From NCBI GenBank assembly GCA_963931865.1, contig OZ007514.1, positions 7,356,646 to 7,420,645 on the forward strand: a stretch of DNA of 64,000 nt. The letters are read 5' to 3'. How positions within the stretch are numbered: position 1 is the stretch's first letter; each line of letters begins with the position of its first letter. The notes beneath the pieces are model-generated. The model saw only the letters and a list, made by a program, of their open reading frames with translations, made no database searches and was not told where the DNA came from. Both the position numbers and the translations under genes were made by a program. This document shows, piece after piece, positions 33,061 to 45,300 of this stretch. The DNA comes from Axinella damicornis (taxonomy: Eukaryota > Porifera > Demospongiae > Axinellida > Axinellidae).

Positions 33061-36000
33061 GGGGCCGTTGGGGCGCGGCTAAGGCCGTAGAAGCGTAGCC
33101 AAGACCGTTGGGGCACGGCCAAGGGTCGTGGGGGCACGGCCCAGGGCCGTGGAGGCTTAGCTAAGACAGTGGGGGGGCGGCCAGGGGCCGTGGGGGCGTT
33201 GCCAAGGCCGTAAGGGCACGGACAGGGGCCGTGGGGGCGTGGCCAAGACCGTGGGGGTGCGCCGTGAAGGCGCGTCCATGGCCATTTGGGTGCAGCCAAG
33301 GGCCGTGGGGGCGCGGCCAAGGCCGTGGGGGCACGGTCAAGGGTCGTGGAGGGGTGGTTAAGGAAGTGGGGGCGCTGCCAGGGGCCGTGGGGGAGCGGGC
33401 AAGCCCGTGGGGCCGCGGCCAGGGAACGTGGGGTCGCGACCAAGACCGTGGGGGTGCGGCCAGGGGCCGTAGGGGCGTAGCCGAGACCGTTGGGGCACGG
33501 CCAAGGGTCGTAAGGGCGCGGCCCGGGACCGTGGGGGTGTGGCCATGGCCGTAGGGGCGTGGACAGGGGCTGTGGAGGCGCGGCCAAGACCGTGGGGGCA
33601 CGCCGTGAAGGTGCGGCCAAGGCCGCGGGAGTGCAACCAGGGGCCGCGGGGGCGCGGCCAAGGCTGTGGGGGCATTGCCAAGGGCCGAGGAGAAGTGGCC
33701 AAGGACGTGGGGGTGTGGCCAGGGGCCGTAGGGGCGTAGCCAAGACCGTTGGGGTACGGCCAATGGTCGTGGGGGTGCGGCCCGGGACCGTGGGGGCGTG
33801 GCCAAGGCCGTAGGGGCGTGGACAGGGGCTGTGGAGACGTGGCCAAGACCATGGGGGCACGCCGTGAAGGTGCAGCCGAGGCCGCGGGAGTGCAACCAAG
33901 GGCCGTGGGGGCACGGCCAAGGCAGTGGGGGCATGACCAAGGGCCATGGAGGCGTCGCCAAGGACGTGGGGGTGCGGCCAGGGGCCGTAGGGGCGTAACC
34001 AAGACCGTTGGGGGACGGCCAAGGGCGCGGCCCGGGGCCGTGAAGCCTTGGCCAAGAAAGTGGGGGCGCGGCCAGGGGCCGTGGTGGCGTGGCCAAGGCC
34101 GTAGGGGCACGGACAGGGGCCGTGGGGGCGTGGCCAAGACCGTGGGGTGCGGCGTGAAAGCGCGTCCAAGGCCATGTGGGTGCTGCCAGGGGCCGTGGAG
34201 GCGCAACCAAGGCCGTGGGGGCACGGTCAAGACCGTGGAGGTGTGGCCAGGGGGCGTAGGGGCGTGGCCAAGACCGTGGGGGCGCCGCCAAGGGCCGTGA
34301 GCGCACGGTCAAGGCCGTGTGGGTGCTGTCAGCGGCCGTGGGGGCGTGGCCAAGGCCGTGGGGGCCCGGCCAAGGGCCGTGGAAGTGTGGCCAAGGAATT
34401 GGGGGCGCTTCTAGGGCGCGTGGGGGCACGGCCACGGCCGCGGCCAAAACGCGGGGGCACAGCCAGGGATTATGGGGGCGCGGCCTAGGCCGTGAGGTCG
34501 CGGCCAAGACCTTGGGTGCCCAGCCAAGGGCCGGGGGGCGTTGCCATGGTTGTGGGGGCGCGGCCAGGGGTCGTGGGGGCGTGGCCAAGGCAGTGGGTGC
34601 GTAGCCGGGAGCCGCGGGGCGTGGCCAAGACCGTGGGGCGCGGTCAGGGGTAGTGGGGGCATGGCCAGGGTTTTGGGGGCGTGGCCAAGACCGTGGGGGC
34701 GCGGCCAGGAGCCGTGGGGGCGCGGCCAAGGCCGTGGCGGCACTTACAGGGGCCGTGGGGGCGTGTCCAAGATCGTGAGGGTGCACCGTGAAGGCGCGTC
34801 CAAGGCCATGTGGGTGCAGCCAGGGGCCGTGGAGGCACGGCCAAGACCGTGGGGGCACGGTCAAGGGCCGTGGAGGCGTGGTTAAGGACGTGGGGGTGCT
34901 GCCAGGGGCCGTGGGGGCGCGGGCCAGACCGTGGGGCCGCGGCCAGGGGACGTGGGGTCGCGGCCAAGACCGTGGGGGTGCGGCCAGGGGCCGTAGGGGC
35001 GTATAGCCAAAACCGTTGGGGCACGGCCAAGGGTCGTGGGGGCGCGGTCCGGGACCGTGGGGGCGTCGCCAAGGCCGTAGGGGTGTGGACAGACACTGTG
35101 GAGGCGTGGCCAAGACCATGGGGGCACGCCGTGAAGGTGCGGCCAAGGCCGCGGGAGTTCAGCTAGGGGCCGTGGGGGCGCGGCCAAGGCTGTGGGGGCA
35201 TGGCCAAGGGCCGTGGAGGCATGGCCAAGGACGGGGGGGGGTGCGGCCAGGGGCCGTAGGGGCGTAGCCAAAACCGTTGGGGCACGGCCAAAGGTCGTGG
35301 GGGCGCGGCCCGGGGCCGTGGAGGCTTGGCCAAGACAGTGGGGGCGCGGCCAGGGGCCGTGGGGGCGTGGCCAAGGCCGTAGGGGCACGGACAGGGGCCG
35401 TGGGGGCGTGGCCAAGATTGTGGGGTGCGCCGTGAATGCGCGTGAATGGCCATGTGGGTGCTGCCAGGGGCCGTGGAGGCGCGACCAAGGCAGTGGGGGC
35501 ACAGTCAAGGGCCGTGGAGGCGTGGTCAAGGACGTGGGGGTGCTGCCAGGGGCCGTGGGGGCGCGGAAAAGACCGTGGGGCCACGGCCAGGGGACGTGGG
35601 GTCGCGGCCAAGACCGTGGGGGTGTGGCCAGGGGCTGTAGGGGCGTGGCCAAGACCGTGGGGGCGCCGCCAAGGGCCGTGAGGGCACGGTCATGGCCGTG
35701 TGGGTGCGTCAGCGGCCGTGGGGGCGCGGCCAAGGTTGTGGGGGCCGGGCCAAGGGCCGTGGAAGTGTGGCCAAGGACGTGGGGGCGCTTCCAGGGGGCG
35801 TGGGGGCGCGGCCACGGGCACGGCCAAAACGCGGGGGCACAGCCAGGGGTCGTGGGGGCATGGCCTAGGCGGTGAGGTTGCGGCCAAGACCTTGGGGGCC
35901 CAGCCAAGGGCCTGGGGGCGTGGCCATGGTCGTGGGGGCGTGGCCAGGGGTCGTTGGGGCGTGGCCAAGGCAGTGGGTGCGCGGCCGGGAGCCGCGGGGC

Positions 36001-37560
36001 GTGGCCAAGACCGTGGGGCGCGGTCAGGGGTCGTGGGGGCACGGCCAGGGCTTTGGGGGCGTGGCCAAGACCGTGGGGGCACGGCCAGGAGCCGTGGGAG
36101 CGCGTCCAAGGCCGTGGGGGCACGGACAGGGACTGTGGGGGCGTGGCCAAGACCGTGAGGGTGCGCCGTGAAGGCGCGTCCATGGCCATGTAGGTGCAGC
36201 CAGGGGCCGTGGAGGCGCGGCCAAGGCCGTGGGGGCACGGTCAATGGCCGTGGAGGCGTGGTTAAGGACGTGGGGCCGCTGCCAGGGGCCGTGGGGGCGC
36301 AGGCAAGACCGTGGGGCCGCGGCCAAGGGACGGGGGGTCACGGCCAAGACCGTGGGGGTGCGGCCAGGGGCCGTAGGGGCGTAGCCAAGACCGTTGGGGC
36401 AAGGCCAAAGGTCGTGGGGGTGCGGCCCGGGACCGTGGGGGCGTGGCCAAGGCCGTAGGGGCGTGGACAGACACTGTGGAGGCGTGGCCAAGACCATGGG
36501 GGCACGCTGTGAAGGTGCGGCCAAGGCCGCGGGAGTGCAGCTAGGGGCCGTGGGGGCGCGGCCAAGGCTGTGGGGGCATTGCCAAGGGCCGTGGAGGCGG
36601 GGCCAATGACGTGGGGGTGCGGCCAGGGGCCGTAGGGGCGTAGCCAAGACCGTTAAGGCACGGCCAAGGGTCGTGGGGGCGCGGCCCAAGGCCGTGGAGG
36701 CTTGGTCAAGACAGTGGGGGCGCGGCCAGGGGTCGTGGGGGCGTGGCCAAGGCTGTAGGGGCACGGACAGGGGCCGTGGGGGCGTGGCCAAGACCGTGGG
36801 GTGCGCCGTGAACGCACGTCCATTGCCATGTGGGTGCTGCCAGGGGCCGTGGAGGCGCCAAGGCCGTGGGGGCACGGTCAAGGGCCGTGGAGGCGTGGTC
36901 AAGGACGTGGGGCGCTGCCAGGAGCCTTGGGGACGCGGACAAGACCGTTGGGCCGCGGCCAGAGGACGTGTGGTCGCGGCCAAGACCGTGGGGGTGTGGC
37001 CAGGGGCCGTAGGGGCGTGGCCAAGACCGTGAGGCTGCCGCCAGGGGCCGTGAGGGCACGGTCATGGCCGTGTGGGTGCTGTCAGTGGCCGTGGGGGCGC
37101 GACCCAGGCCGTGGGGGCCCGGCCAAGGGCCGTGGAAGTGTGGCCAAGGACGTGGGGGCGTTTCCAGGGGCCGTGGGGGCGCGGCCACGGACGCGGCCAA
37201 AACGCGGGGGCAGAGCCAGGGGCCGTGGGGGCGCGGCCTAGGACGTGAGGGCGCGGCCAAGGCCCTGGGGGCCCAGCCAAGGGCCGGGGGGCGTGGCCAT
37301 GGTCGTGGGGGTGCAGCCAGGGGTCGTGGGGGCGTGGCCAAGGCAGTGGGGGCACGGCCGGGGGCTGTGGGGCGTGGCCAAGACCGTGGGGCGCGGTCAA
37401 GGATCGTGGGGGCACGGCCAAGATTGTAGGGGCGCTGCCAGGGGCCGTGGGGGCGCAGCCAAGACCTTGGAGGCACGGCCAGGGGCCGTGGGGGCGCGGC
37501 CAAGACCGAGGGGGCGCAGCCTTGGGCCGTTAGGAAGACGTGGTGGCGTCGCCAGGGACC
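33061..37560 (+). repeat. Higher-order repeat of about 1.38 kb in array 1
   Basis: The marker cggccaaaacgcgggg occurs at 34,441, 35,821 and about 37,194. The marker ccgtgaaggcgcgtcc at 34,791 recurs at 36,171. Offsets are 1,380, about 1,373 and 1,380 bp. Long runs between the markers match with few differences. An earlier, looser copy begins near 33,267. The outer edges are approximate. Confidence 0.8.
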
Positions 37561-40500
37561 GTGGGGGCAAGTCCAAGACCTTGGTGGTTCGGCCAGGGGT
37601 CGTGGGAGCGCGGCCGTGGCCGTGGGGGTGCAACCAGAGGCCGTGGGGATGCGACCAAGGCCGTGGGGGCGCGGTCAAAGCCATGGGGGCTCGGCCATGG
37701 GCTGTGGAGGCGTAGCCAAGGCCGTGGGGGCGCTTCCAGGAACCGTGGTGACGCGGCCAAGGCCATGGGAGTGCGGCCAAGGCCTTAGGAGCGTGGCCAA
37801 GGGCTGTGGAGGCGCGGCCAAGGCCGTTGAGGCGCTACCATAGGGCGTGGGGGCGCGACCATGACCGTGAAGGCGGGACGTTGGGGCGCGGTCAATGCCG
37901 TGGGGGCGCATCCAGGGGCCGTTGGGGCGCAGCCAGGGGCCGTGGATGAGCGGCTAGGCTCCTTGTAGGCGTGGCCAAGGCCGTAGGGGCGCGGACAAAG
38001 GCCGTGGGGGCGTGGCCAAAACCGTGGGGGCGCGGCCAGGGACAGTGGTGCACGGCCATGGCCGTGTGGGTGCAGCCAGCGGCCGTGGGGGCGCGGCCAA
38101 GGTCTTGGGGGTGCGACCAAGGGCCGTGGAGGCGTGGCCATTGCCGTGAGGTCGTTACCAGGGGCCGTGGGAGCAGGACCAAGACAGTGGGAGCGGGGCC
38201 AAGATAGTGGGGGCGCCGCCAGGGGCCGTGAGGGTGCGGCCAATGCCGTGGGGGTGCGGCCAGGGGCCTTAGGGGCACGGCCAAGGGCCGTGGAGGCATG
38301 GCCAAGGACGTGGGGGCACTGCCAAAGGCGGTGGGGGTGCGGCCAAGACCGTGGGGTGGTGGCCAGAAGCCGTGGGGACACGGCCAACACCGTGGGGGCG
38401 CAGTAAGGGGCCGTTGGGGTGCAGCCAAGACCGTGGAGGCTCGGCCAAGGCCTTGGGGGCACTGCCAGGGGCCGTCTGGGCGTGGCCAGGGGTTGTGGGG
38501 GCTTGACTAAGGCCGTGGGGGCGTGGCCAAGGCCGTGAGGTGCGGTCAGGGGTCGTGGGGGCGCGACCAGGGCCGTGGAGGCCTGGCCAAGACCGTGGGG
38601 GCGTGGCCTGAGGCCGTGGGGGCACGGCCAAGACCGTGGAGGTGTGGTCAGGGGCCGTGGGGGTGCGGCCAAGACGGTGGGATGCAGCCAAGACCGTGGT
38701 GGTACGGCCAGTGGCCGTGGAGGCGCGGCCAAGGCCGAGGGGGCACAGCCAGGTGCCGTTGGGGTTAGGCCAAGGCCGTAGGGGCGCGGCCAAGGGCACA
38801 CCAATACCGTGGGGGCACGGCAAAGACCCTGGAGGCGCGGCCAGGGACCGAGGGGGCGCAGCCATATGCGCGGCCAAAACAGTGGGGGTGCGGTCAGGGG
38901 CCGTGGGGATGTGGCCAAGGCCGTAGGGGCACAGACGAGGGCCGTGTGGGCGTGGCCAAGACCGTGGGGTGCGCCGTGAACTCGCGTCCATGGCCATGTC
39001 GGTGCTGCCAGGGGCCGTGGAGGCACGGCCAAGGCCGTGGGGGCACGGTCAAGGGCCGTGGAGTCATGGTCAAGGACGTGGGGGCGCTGCCAGGGACCGT
39101 CGGAGCGCGGGCAAGACCGTGGGGCCGCGGCCAGGGGACGTAGGGTCGCGGCCAAGACTGTGGGGGTGTGGCCAGGGGCCGTAGGGGCGTGGCCAACACC
39201 GTGGGGGCGCCGCAAGGGGTCGTGAGGGCACTGTCATGGCCGTGTGGGTGCTATCAGTGGCCATGGGGGCGCGGCCAAGGCCGTGGGGGCCCGGCCAAGG
39301 GCCGTGGAAGTGTGGCCAAAGACGTGGGGGCGCTTCCAGGGGCTGTGGGGGCGCGGCCAAAACGTTGGGGCACAGCCAGGGGCCGTGCGGGCACGGCCAA
39401 TTAAGGCCGTGAGGGCGCGGCCAAGGCCTTGGGGGCCCAGCCAAGGGCCGGGGGGCGTTGCCATGGTCGTGGGGGCGCGGCTAGGGGTCGTGGGGGCGCG
39501 GCCATGGCCGTGGGGGTTCAACCAGAGGCCGTGGGGGTGCGACCAAGGCCGTGGGGGCGCGGTCAAGGCCGTGGGGGCGCGGCCATGGTCAGTGGAGGCG
39601 TAGCCAAGGCCGTTGGGGCGCTTCCAGGGATTGTGGTGGCACGGCCAAGGCCATGGGAGTGCGGCCAAGGCCGTAGGAGCCTGGCCAAGGGCCGCGGAGG
39701 CGTGGCCAAGGCCAATGGGGCGCTGCCATGGGGCGTGGGGGCGCGACCATGACCGTGAAGGCGGGACGTTGGGGCGCGGTCAATGCCGTGGGGGCGCCGC
39801 CAGGGGCCGTTTGGGCGCAGGAAGAGGCCGTGGGGGAGCAGCTAGGCTCCTTGGGGGCGTGGCCAAGGCCGTAAGGACGCGGACAGAGGCCGTGGGGGCG
39901 TGGCCAAATCCGTGAGGGTGCGGCCAGGGGCCGTGGCGCACGGCCATGGCCATGTGGGTGCAGCCAGGGGCCGTGGGGGCGTGGCCAAGGTCGTGGGAGC
40001 GTGGCCAAGGGCCGTGGAGGCGTGGCCATTGCCGTGAGGGCGCTGCCAGGGGTCGTGGGGGCGCGACCAAGACAGTAGGAGCCGGGCCAAGACAGTGGGG
40101 GCGCCGCCAGGGGCCGTGATGGTGCGGCCAATGCCAGGGGGTGCAGCCAGGGACCTTTGGGGCACGGCCAAGGGCCGTGGAGGCGAGGCCAAGGACGTGG
40201 GGGCACTGCCAAGGGCCGTTGGGGTGCGGCCAAGACCGTGGGGGGGTGGCCATGGGCCGTGGGGGCACGGCCAACACCGTAGGGGCGCAGTAAGGGGCCG
40301 GGGGGGCGCAGCCAAGACCGTGGAGGCTCGGCCAAGGCCTTGGGGGCACTGCCAGGGGCCGTCTCAGTGCGGCCAGGGGTCGTGGGGGCTTGACTAAGAA
40401 CGTGGGGGCGTGGCCGAAGCCATGAGGTGCGGTTAGGGGTCGTGGCGGTGCGGCCAGGGCCGTGGAGGCCCGGCCAAGGCCGTGGGGGCACGGCCAAGAC

Positions 40501-43500
40501 CGTGGAGGTGCGGTCAGGGGCCGTGGGGGCGTGGCCAAGACGGTGGGAGCGCAGCCAAGACCGTGGGGGCACGGCCAGTGACCGTGGGCGTGGGGTCGCG
40601 GCCAAGGCCGTGGGGGCACAGCCAGGGGCCGTTTGGGCACGGCCAAGGCCGTGGGTGCGCGGCCAAGGGCACGGCCAAGACCGTGGGGGCATGGCCAAGA
40701 CCCCGGAGGCGCGACCAGGGGCTAAGGGGGCGCAGCCATGTGCGCGAACAAGACCGTGAGGGTGCGGCCAGGAGCCGTGGGGGCACGGCCAAGAACGTGG
40801 GGGTGTGGCCAGGGGCCGTGGGAGTGCGGCCATGGCCGTGGGGGTGCTGCCTGGCGCCGTGGAGGAGGCCGTTGGGGCACGGCCAAGGCCGTAGGGGCGT
40901 AGCCAAGGGCACGGCCAAGACCGTGGAGGCGCGGCCAGGTGCCGTGGTGGTGCAGCCATGTGCGCGGACAAGAGCGTGGGGGCGCGGCCAGGGGCCTTAG
41001 GGGGCACGGCCAAGACCGTGGGGGCGTGGCCAGGGGCCGTGGGAGCACGGCCATGGCCGTGGGGTTGCATTCAGGCGCCGTGGAGGCGAGGCAAGGCCTT
41101 GGGGGCACTGCCAGGGGCCGTCTCAGCGCGGCCAGGGGTCATGGGGGCGTGACTTAAGCCGCGGGGCGTGGCCTGGGGCCGTGGGGGCTTGGCCGAGACC
41201 GTGGGGTGCGGTCAGGGGTCATGAGGGCGCGGCCAGGGCCGTGGAGGACTGGCCAAGACCGTGGGGGAGCGGCCAGGGGCCGTGGGGGAGCGGCCAGGGG
41301 CCGTGGGGGAGCGGCCAGGGGCCGTGGGGGACCGGCCAAGGCCGTGGGGGCACGCTCAAGACCGTGGAGGTGCGGTCAAGGGCCGTGGGGGCGTGGCCAA
41401 GACGGTGGGGGCGCAGCCAGGGGTGCAGCCAAGACCGTGGGGGTACGGCCAAGGGCCGTGGGGGCGCAACCATGTGCGCGGACAAAACCGTGGGGGCGCG
41501 GCCAGGGGTCGTGCGAGCGCGGCCATGGCAGTGGGGGTGCAGCCAGGTGCCGTGGGGGCGCAGCAAAGGCCGTGGGGGCGCGGCCAAGAGCTTGGCCAAA
41601 GCCGTGTGGGAGTTGCTAGGGGCCGTGTGGACGTGGCCAAGGCCGTGGGAGCACGGCCAGGGGCATTGGGGGCGTAGCCTAGGCCGTGGGGGTGCGGCCT
41701 AGGCCGTGAGGGTGCGGCCAGGGGCTATGGAGGCGTGGCCAGGGCCGTGGGGGCACTGCCAGGGACCCGTCCAAGACCATGGAAGTGCAGCCATGGTTTG
41801 TGGGGGTCCGGCCAAGGCTGTGGGGGTGCGGCCAGGGACTGTGGAGGCGAAGGAGGTCGAAGACCATGAAGGTGCGGCTAGGGGTCGTGATGGTCCGGCA
41901 AAGGCCGTGGGGGCGTGGCCAGGGGCCGTTGGGGCGCAGCCATGGCCGTGGGGTTGCAGCCAAGGGTCGTGGGGGCGTGACCAAGGCCGTCGGGGCACGG
42001 CCAAGGGCCTTGGGGGTGTGGCCATGACCGTGATGGAGCAGACAAGGGTCGTGGGAGGCGGCCAGAGCCGTGGGGGCGTGGCCAAGACCTTAGGGGCGTG
42101 GCCAAAGGCCGTGGGGGCCCGCCCTAGACCTTGGGGATGCGGCCAGGGGCCGTGGGGGCGTGGCCAAGGACGTAGGGGCGTGCACAGGGGCCGTCGGGGC
42201 GTGGCCAAGACCATGGGGGCACGCCGTGAAGGCACGGCCAAGGCCGTGGGGGTGCTGCCAGGGGCCGTGGGGCACGGCCAAGGCTGTGGGGGCACGGCCA
42301 AGGGTCGTGAAGGCGTGGCCAAGGACGTGGGGGTGCTGCCAGGGGCCGTGGGGGCGCGGCAAAGAACATGGGGGCACAGCCAGGGGCCGTTGGGGCGCGG
42401 CTAAGGCCGTAGGGGCGTAGCCAAGACCGTGGGGGCCAGGCCAAGGGTCGTGGGGGTGCGGCCCGGGGCCGTGGATGCTTGGCCAAGACAGTGGGGGCAC
42501 GGCCAGGGGCCGTGGAGGCGTGGCCAAGGCCGTAGGGGCGCGGACAGGGGCCGTGGGGGTGTGGCCAAGACCGTGGGGGCGCGCCATGAAGGCGCATCCA
42601 TGGCCATGTGGTGGCAGCCAGGGGCCGCGGAGGCGCAGTCAAGGCCGTGGGGGCACGGTCAAGGGCCGTGGTGGCGTGGTCAAGGACGTGGGGTCGCTGC
42701 CAGGGGCCGTGGGGGCGCGGGCAAGACCGTGGGGCCGCGAACAGGGGACGTGGGGTCGCGGCCAAGACCATGGGGGTGGGGCCAGGGGCCGTAGAGGCGT
42801 GGCTAAGACCGTGGGGGCGCCGCCAGAGGCCGTGAGGGCACGGTCATGGCCGTGTGGGCGCTCTCAGTGGCGGTGGGGGTGCGCCAAGGCCGTGGGGGCC
42901 CGGCTAAGGGCCGTGGTAGTGTGGTCAAGGACGTGGGGGCGCTTCCAGGTGCCGTGGGAGCGCGGCCACGGGCGCGGCCAAAACCGTTGGGGCACAGCCA
43001 GGGGCCGTGGGGGCACGGCCAAGGCCTTGGAGGCCCAGCCAAGGGCCGGGGGGCGTGGCCATGGTCATGGGGGCGCGGCCAGGGGTCGTGGGAGCGTGGC
43101 CAAGGCAGTGGGTGCGCGGCCGGGGGCCGTGGGGCGTGGCCAAGACCGTGGGGCGCGGTCAGGGGTCGTGGGGGCGCGGCCAGGGCTTTGGGGGCGTGGC
43201 TAAGACCGTGGGGGCGCGGCCAGGAGCCGTGGGGGCGCGGCCAAGGCCGTGGGGCGTGTCCAAGACCGAGTAGGCGAGGCCAGGGGCCGTTGCGGTGCGG
43301 CCAAATTGTGGGGGCTAGGCCAGGGGCCGTGGGAACATGGCAAAGAACGTAAGGGCGCAGCCAGGGGTCATTGGGACGCGGCCTAGTCCGTGGGGGTGCG
43401 GCCAAGATCGTAGGGGCTCGGCCAGGGGCCGTGGGAACATGGCAAAAACAGTAGGGGTGCAGCCAAGGGCCATGGGGATGCGGCCTAGTCCGTGGGGGCG

Positions 43501-44149
43501 CGGCCAAGATCGTAGGGGCACGGCCAGGGGCCGTGGGGGCGTGGCCAAGACCGTGGAGGCGCGGCCAGGGGCCGTGGAGGCGCGGCCAACACCGTGGAGG
43601 CGCGGCCAGGGGCCTTGGGGCCGCAGCCAAGACCGTGGGGGGCGCAGCCAGGGGCCGTGGGGGAGACGTGGGGTCATCGCCAAGGACCGTGGGGGCTACG
43701 GCCAAAACCTTGGTGGTTCGGCCAGGGGTCGTGGGGGCGCGGCCATGACCGTGGGTGCAACCAGAGGTTGTGGGAGTGCGACCAAGGCTGTTGGGGCGCA
43801 GTCAAGGCCGTGGGGGCGCGGCCATAAGCTGTGGAGGCGTGGCCAAGGGCGTGGGGGTGCTACCAGGGGCCGTGGTGGCACGGCCAAGGCCATGGGAGTG
43901 CGGCCAAGGCCGTAGGAGCATGGCCAAGCCCGTGGAGGCGTGGCCAAGGCCGTTGGGGCGCTGCCATGGGGCGTGGGGGCGCGACCATGACCGTGAAGGC
44001 GGGACGTTGGGGCGCGGTCAATGCCGTGGGGGCGCAGGCAGGGGCCGTTGGTGCGCAGCCAGCGGCCGTGAGGGAGCGGCCAGGGTCCTTGGGGGCGTGG
44101 CCAAGGCCGTAGGGGCGCGAACTGAGGCCTTGGGGGCGCGGCCAAAACC

Positions 44150-45300
44150 GTGGGGGCGCAGCCAGTGGCCGTGGCGCGCGGCCATGGCCGTGTGAGTGCA
44201 GCCAGGGGCCATGGTGGCGCGGCCAAGGCCGTGGGGGCGCGGTCAAGGGCCGTGGAGGCGTGGCCAAAGCCGTGGGGGCGTTGCCAGGGGCCGTGGGGGC
44301 GCGACCAAGGCCGAGGGAGCGGGGCCAACACAGTGGGGGCGCCGCCAGGGGCCGTGAGGGTGCGGCCAAGCCGTGGGGGTACGGCCAGGGGCCTTAGGGG
44401 CACGGCCAAGGACCGGGGAGGCGTGGCCAAGGACTTGGGGGCACTGCCAGGGGCCGTGGGGGTGCGGCCAAGACCGTGGGGGCGTGGCCAGGGGCCGTGG
44501 GGACACGGCCAACAATGTTGGGGCGCAATCAAGGGCCGTGAGGGCGCAGCCAAAACCGTGGAGGCTCGGCCAAGGCCTTGGGGGCACTGCCAGGGGCCGT
44601 CTGGGTGCGGCCAGGGGTCGTCGGGGCTTCACTAAGGCGTGGGGGCGTGGCCGAAACCGTGAGGTGCGGTCTGGGGTTGTGGGGGCGTGGAGGCCTGGCC
44701 AAGACCGTGGGGGCGCGGCCTGAGGCCGTGGGGGCGTGGCCAAAACCGTGGGGACGCGGCCAGGGGCCGTGGCCAGGGGCCGTGGCGCGCAACCATGGCC
44801 GTGTGAGTGCAGCCAGGGGCGGTGGGGGCGCGGCCAAGGCCGTGGGGGCGCGGTCAAGGGCCGTGGAGGCGTGGCCAAAACCTTGGGGGCGCTGCCAGGG
44901 TCCGTGGGGGCGCGACCAAGACCGAGGGAGCGGGGCCAACACCGTGGGGGCGCCGCCAGTGGCCGTCAGGGTGCGGCCAAGGCCGTGGGGGTGCGGCCAG
45001 GGGCCTTAGGGGCCCGGCCAAGGACCGGGGAGGCGTGGCCAAGGACGTGGGGGCACTGCAGGGGGCAGTGGGGGTGCGCCAAGACCGTGGGGGCGTGGGC
45101 AGGGGCCGTGGGGACGCGGCCAACAATGTTGGGGCGCAATCAAGGGCCGTGGGGGCGCAGCCAAGACCGTGGAGGCTCGGCCAAGGCCTTGGGGGCACTG
45201 CCAGGGGCCGTCTGGGCGTGGCCAGGGGTCGTAGGGGCTTCACTAAGGCATGGGGGCGTGGCCGAGACCGTGAGGTGCGGTCAGGGGTCGTGGGGGCGTG
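44150..45300 (+). repeat. 611-bp higher-order duplication in array 1
   Basis: The marker tgtgagtgca after ccatggccg occurs at 44,191 and 44,802. The following several hundred bases match unit by unit, including a caacaatgttggggcgcaat variant. Confidence 0.7.
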
